From: Microvirga sp. TS319 | Lineage (GTDB): Bacteria > Pseudomonadota > Alphaproteobacteria > Rhizobiales > Beijerinckiaceae | DNA: 64,000 nucleotides | Assembly: GCF_041276405.1 (NCBI RefSeq) | Contig: NZ_JBGGGT010000002.1 | Coordinates: 2,269,001-2,333,000, forward strand | Direction of reading: 5' to 3' | Shown here: one piece after another, positions 62,045 to 64,000 of the stretch | How positions within the stretch are numbered: the stretch's first letter is position 1 | Layout of the letters: each line of letters begins with the position of its first letter | Position numbers and translations under genes: made by a program | Notes under the pieces: model-generated | The model's input: the letters and a program-made list of their open reading frames with translations, nothing else | Databases searched by the model: none | What the model was told of the DNA's origin: nothing

Positions 62045-63583
62045 ATGTTCGATCAGTTCGACGCGCTTCTCCTCGCGCGTTTCCAGTTTGCGTTCACGGT
62101 CTCGTTTCACTTCATCTTCCCGGCGTTCTCGATCGGTCTGGCGAGCTATCTCGCCGTGCTCGAAGGGCTCTGGCTGTGGACCGGGCGCGAGGTCTATCTC
62201 AACCTGTTCAAGTATTGGCTCAAGATCTTTGCGCTCGCCTTCGCCATGGGGGTGGTGTCAGGCATCGTCATGTCCTACCAGTTCGGCACCAACTGGGCGG
62301 TGTTCTCGGACAAGGCCGGGCCGATCATCGGGCCCCTGATGGCCTACGAGGTCATGACCGCGTTCTTCCTGGAGGCGGGCTTCCTCGGCATCATGCTGTT
62401 CGGCATGGGCCGCGTCGGCCGGAGGCTGCACTTCGCCGCAACGCTCGCGGTCGCCGTCGGCACCTTCATTTCCGCCTTCTGGATTCTCTCGGCCAATTCC
62501 TGGATGCAGACTCCGGTCGGCTACCTGGTGAACGAGGCCGGGCAGTTCGTGCCCCAGGACTGGTGGGCGATCATCTTCAACCCGTCCTTCCCGTACCGCC
62601 TCGTGCACACGGTCATGGCGGCCTATCTCACCACGGCCCTCGTGGTCGGCGGAGTCGGCGCCTGGCATCTCCTACGCGATCGCGCCAACAAGGGCGCGCG
62701 GGTGATGTTCTCGATGGCCATGGGAATGGTGGCGCTCGTCGCCCCGCTCCAGATCCTCGCAGGCGACATGCACGGCCTCAACACCCTCGAGCATCAACCG
62801 GCCAAGGTCATGGCCATGGAGGGCCATTTCGAGAGCCATCCGGACGGCGCGCCGCTGATCCTGTTCGGCATCCCCGACCAGGAGGCCGGCACGGTCCGCA
62901 ACGCCATCGCGATCCCGAAGGCATCCTCGCTCATCCTCAAGCACGACCCGAATGCGCCCCTGAACGGGCTCGACACGGTCGATCGCGCCGAATGGCCCTA
63001 CGTGCCGGTGGTGTTCTGGTCGTTCCGCATCATGGTGGGCCTCGGCTTTCTGATGCTCGGCCTGGGAGCGGCGAGCCTCCTGGCCCGTGTCCGGGGCCGG
63101 CTCTACGACTGGCGCTCCCTGCACTGGCTCGCCCTGTCGATGGCCCCTTCGGGCTTCGTCGCCGTCATCGCCGGCTGGGTGACCACGGAGGTCGGCCGCC
63201 AGCCCTTCACGGTCTATGGCCTCCTCAAGACGGCGGCCTCGGCCTCGCCGCTCGAGGCGCCGGCCGTCGCGACCTCGCTGCTGACCTTCATCGTCGTCTA
63301 CTTCATCGTATTCGGCGCGGGCACCGGCTACATCCTCAAACTGATGGGCAAGCCGCCGCACCACGGAGAGACGGGACCCGAGGCCGGACCCGATCACCCG
63401 ATCCGCGCGGCCGGCATCACTCCGGCGCCCGCCGTCGATCCGAACCGTACCCTGGCGCCTCGTGCGAAAAAGTGGCCCCGGTTTTTCGCAAAAACGATGC
63501 GCCCCTCCAAGAAGGGAGCATCGGATTCGATCCCAAAAGTGGAGTCCACTTTTGGGTCCGATGCTCTAGGCGCAGAGACCTGA
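62045..63583 (+). CDS. cydA: cytochrome bd ubiquinol oxidase subunit I with repeat-derived tail
   Basis: 512 residues; about nine helices. N-terminal heme-ligand histidine in VSFHFIFPAFSIGLA, the quinol-site region GDMHGLNTLEHQPAKVMAME, and GWVTTEVGRQPF. The Q-loop is short, as in the cyanide-insensitive (CIO) branch. Typical members end near residue 470. Here residues from about 471 (RAKKWPRFFAKTMRPSKK and on to the end) are encoded by the palindromic repeat at 63455-63570, giving a basic 40-residue extension. The core is intact and should be functional with CydB. Confidence 0.92.
   Translation: MFDQFDALLLARFQFAFTVSFHFIFPAFSIGLASYLAVLEGLWLWTGREVYLNLFKYWLKIFALAFAMGVVSGIVMSYQFGTNWAVFSDKAGPIIGPLMAYEVMTAFFLEAGFLGIMLFGMGRVGRRLHFAATLAVAVGTFISAFWILSANSWMQTPVGYLVNEAGQFVPQDWWAIIFNPSFPYRLVHTVMAAYLTTALVVGGVGAWHLLRDRANKGARVMFSMAMGMVALVAPLQILAGDMHGLNTLEHQPAKVMAMEGHFESHPDGAPLILFGIPDQEAGTVRNAIAIPKASSLILKHDPNAPLNGLDTVDRAEWPYVPVVFWSFRIMVGLGFLMLGLGAASLLARVRGRLYDWRSLHWLALSMAPSGFVAVIAGWVTTEVGRQPFTVYGLLKTAASASPLEAPAVATSLLTFIVVYFIVFGAGTGYILKLMGKPPHHGETGPEAGPDHPIRAAGITPAPAVDPNRTLAPRAKKWPRFFAKTMRPSKKGASDSIPKVESTFGSDALGAET
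63455..63570. repeat. composite palindromic repeat inside the cydA reading frame
   Basis: GCGCCTCGTGCGAAAAAGTG, CCGGTTTTTCGCAAAAACGATGC, CCTCCAAGAAGG, then GCATCGGATTCGATCCC, TTTTGGGTCCGATGC and the border GCTCTAG. It lies entirely in the cydA frame without an in-frame stop. Confidence 0.95.
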
Positions 63584-63586
63584 ACC

Positions 63587-64000
63587 ATGACCGCTTTTCT
63601 CGATCTTCCGACCCTCTGGGCCTTCATCATCGCGTTTGCCGTCTTCGCCTATGTGGTGATGGACGGTTTCGACCTCGGCATCGGCATCCTGTTCCCGTTC
63701 TTCGAGCCGGGCCCTGAGCGCGACAGCGCCATGAACTCGGTCGCCCCGGTCTGGGACGGCAACGAGACGTGGCTGGTCCTGGGCGGCGGCGGCCTCATGG
63801 CGGCCTTCCCGCTCGCCTATGCGATCATCCTGCCGGCGCTCTATGCGCCGATCATCGCCATGGTCCTGGCCCTGATCTTTCGCGGCGTCGCATTCGAGTT
63901 CCGCTGGCGCGATCCCGGCCATCGGCGGTACTGGGATTTCGCCTTCACGACCGGCTCCATCGTGGCGACGCTGGCGCAGGGCATCACCCTCGGCGCGCTG
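63587..64000 (+). CDS. cydB: cytochrome bd ubiquinol oxidase subunit II (3' end beyond window)
   Basis: The first 138 codons are present. It opens MTAFLDLPTLWAFIIAFAVF, then the CydB signature YVVMDGFDLGIGILFPFF and WDGNETWLVLGGGGLMAAFP, followed by RGVAFEFRWRD. It starts 3 bases after the cydA stop. CydB pairs with CydA to form the bd oxidase, which reduces oxygen to water with quinol at high affinity. Confidence 0.95.
   Translation, partial: MTAFLDLPTLWAFIIAFAVFAYVVMDGFDLGIGILFPFFEPGPERDSAMNSVAPVWDGNETWLVLGGGGLMAAFPLAYAIILPALYAPIIAMVLALIFRGVAFEFRWRDPGHRRYWDFAFTTGSIVATLAQGITLGAL

Overview
The window looks like a chromosomal stretch of a GC-rich alphaproteobacterium of the Hyphomicrobiales, most probably a Microvirga- or Methylobacterium-type organism. 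This is an inference from gene content: BA14K and DUF1236 secreted proteins, an HWE histidine kinase, EcfG-type stress promoters, an L,D-transpeptidase, extensin-like and DUF2842 proteins, and a dense family of short palindromic repeats bounded by CTAG. No rRNA, tRNA, CRISPR array, integrase or complete insertion sequence was seen.

Layout. 1-1.8 kb: an AT-richer accessory segment on the minus strand holding a tandemly duplicated two-gene unit (a proline-rich protein plus a four-helix membrane protein); one proline-rich copy is frameshifted. 1.9-9.9 kb: housekeeping genes (rplM-rpsI, glutathione transferase, thioesterase, CoA-binding protein, O-acetylhomoserine sulfhydrylase, ParA ATPase, heme A synthase). 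10-19 kb: small secreted or hypothetical proteins, a three-gene two-component module (periplasmic protein, hybrid-PAS kinase, LuxR-type regulator), and cell-wall enzymes. 19.3-28.8 kb: a catabolic locus with a CUT1 ABC importer, SDR, MalK-like ATPase and RpiR regulator, followed by a D-threonine-aldolase-like PLP enzyme, a SnoaL-like protein and an N-acyl-D-amino-acid deacylase. 29-43 kb: a stress and signalling region with two Crp/Fnr regulators, an HWE kinase, two Gly/Asp/Arg-rich secreted proteins next to an OmpR/PhoQ-like two-component pair, manganese catalase, and a hybrid kinase. 43-50 kb: an AraC regulator and a five-gene pentitol (probably ribitol) operon: periplasmic binding protein, ATPase, permease, SDR and FGGY kinase. 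50-64 kb: Rnk, a pseudouridine synthase, glutamate dehydrogenase, an unusual papain-like protease fused to an alpha/beta hydrolase, aquaporin Z, a Gly/Tyr-rich secreted protein, a MocR regulator, DUF983, and a GbsR-type regulator directly upstream of cydAB (cydB runs off the window).

The strongest structural signal is the repeat family. About two dozen copies, alone or in tandem, sit between genes. At least ten genes end in a TAG that lies in the CTAG border of a repeat. One repeat is read through as the C-terminal tail of CydA, and another caps a degraded molybdopterin-oxidoreductase remnant. Two perfect GGAAC-N16-CGTT promoters (before the DUF1236 protein and before manganese catalase) tie part of the region to the general stress response. 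Clear operator-like palindromes lie before the GbsR and MocR genes.
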